From Mesorhizobium sp. AR02 (GTDB taxonomy: Bacteria > Pseudomonadota > Alphaproteobacteria > Rhizobiales > Rhizobiaceae): DNA of 64,000 nt. Under the pieces are notes generated by a model, which saw only the letters and a program-made list of their open reading frames with translations, was not told the DNA's origin and did not search any database. Position numbers and translations under genes: made by a program. Positions 63,970 to 64,000 of this stretch are shown here, piece after piece (positions within the stretch are counted from its first letter, which is position 1; each line of letters begins with the position of its first letter). The DNA is taken from positions 6,096,001-6,160,000 of the forward strand of contig NZ_CP080531.1 of the NCBI RefSeq assembly GCF_024746835.1, read 5' to 3'.

Positions 63970-64000
63970 ATGGCTGATTCCGACAATAGCACGACTCCGC
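63970..64000 (+). CDS. Start of a gene running off the window
   Basis: An ATG preceded by AGGAGCTCGGATC opens a frame reading MADSDNSTTP to the window end. Too short to identify. Confidence 0.5.
   Translation, partial: MADSDNSTTP

Overview
The window looks like accessory and edge-of-core DNA from a rhizobial alphaproteobacterium, most likely Mesorhizobium. The signs are a DUF768 protein, MucR, dispersed rhizobial palindromic repeats, a coxSLM cluster, high G+C, and many insertion sequences. No rRNA, tRNA or CRISPR array was seen.

Region 1 (1-17.8 kb) is ordinary, intact chromosomal DNA. It holds small transporters with divergent regulators (MocR/EamA and HxlR/MFS), a FAH/GST pair for aromatic ring-cleavage products, and a sensory set made of a FIST protein, a soluble hybrid histidine kinase and a LuxR-type response regulator, which resembles NosP/NahK. 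It also holds a form II coxSLM molybdenum hydroxylase operon, an acyltransferase, SRPBCC, GNAT, CutC, AhpD-like and cupin genes.

Region 2 (17.9-40.1 kb) is a decaying accessory zone. Small intact genes (exported truncated hemoglobin, DUF768, DUF3606-like, SnoaL-like) alternate with fragments of AbiEi, Omp25-type porin, SRAP, HipA, IstB and CoiA-like genes. An IS481 element splits a MucR-family gene with a 6-bp target duplication. A complete IS66 element with an 8-bp duplication sits in an istB remnant. Intact cargo includes a YncE-like propeller, two methyltransferases, a BBE-type FAD oxidoreductase with a divergent LuxR regulator, cardiolipin synthase and CDP-diacylglycerol pyrophosphatase.

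Region 3 (40.4-51.7 kb) is the most interesting part. Two tightly overlapping operons each start just after one copy of a 160-bp direct repeat. The first, visibly richer in G+C, encodes a zinc-ribbon methyltransferase, a frameshifted glycosyltransferase, a sugar-1-phosphate nucleotidyltransferase and two NAD-dependent epimerase/reductases. The second encodes a sugar-phosphate cyclase of the 2-epi-5-epi-valiolone synthase type, an unknown 91-residue protein, a GH4-like NAD enzyme, a ROK kinase, a zinc-type dehydrogenase and a TIM-barrel isomerase. Together they suggest synthesis of a C7-cyclitol (or related carbasugar) and its activation or attachment.

Region 4 (51.7-64 kb) is mobile-element debris. 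A truncated flippase and a truncated acyltransferase meet tail to tail. A second IS66 element has its tnpB split by a 3.4-kb serine-recombinase cassette (DUF5372 protein, HTH protein, 91-residue protein, recombinase). An IS91-type pair (tyrosine recombinase plus HUH transposase), an alpha/beta hydrolase and an XRE regulator follow.
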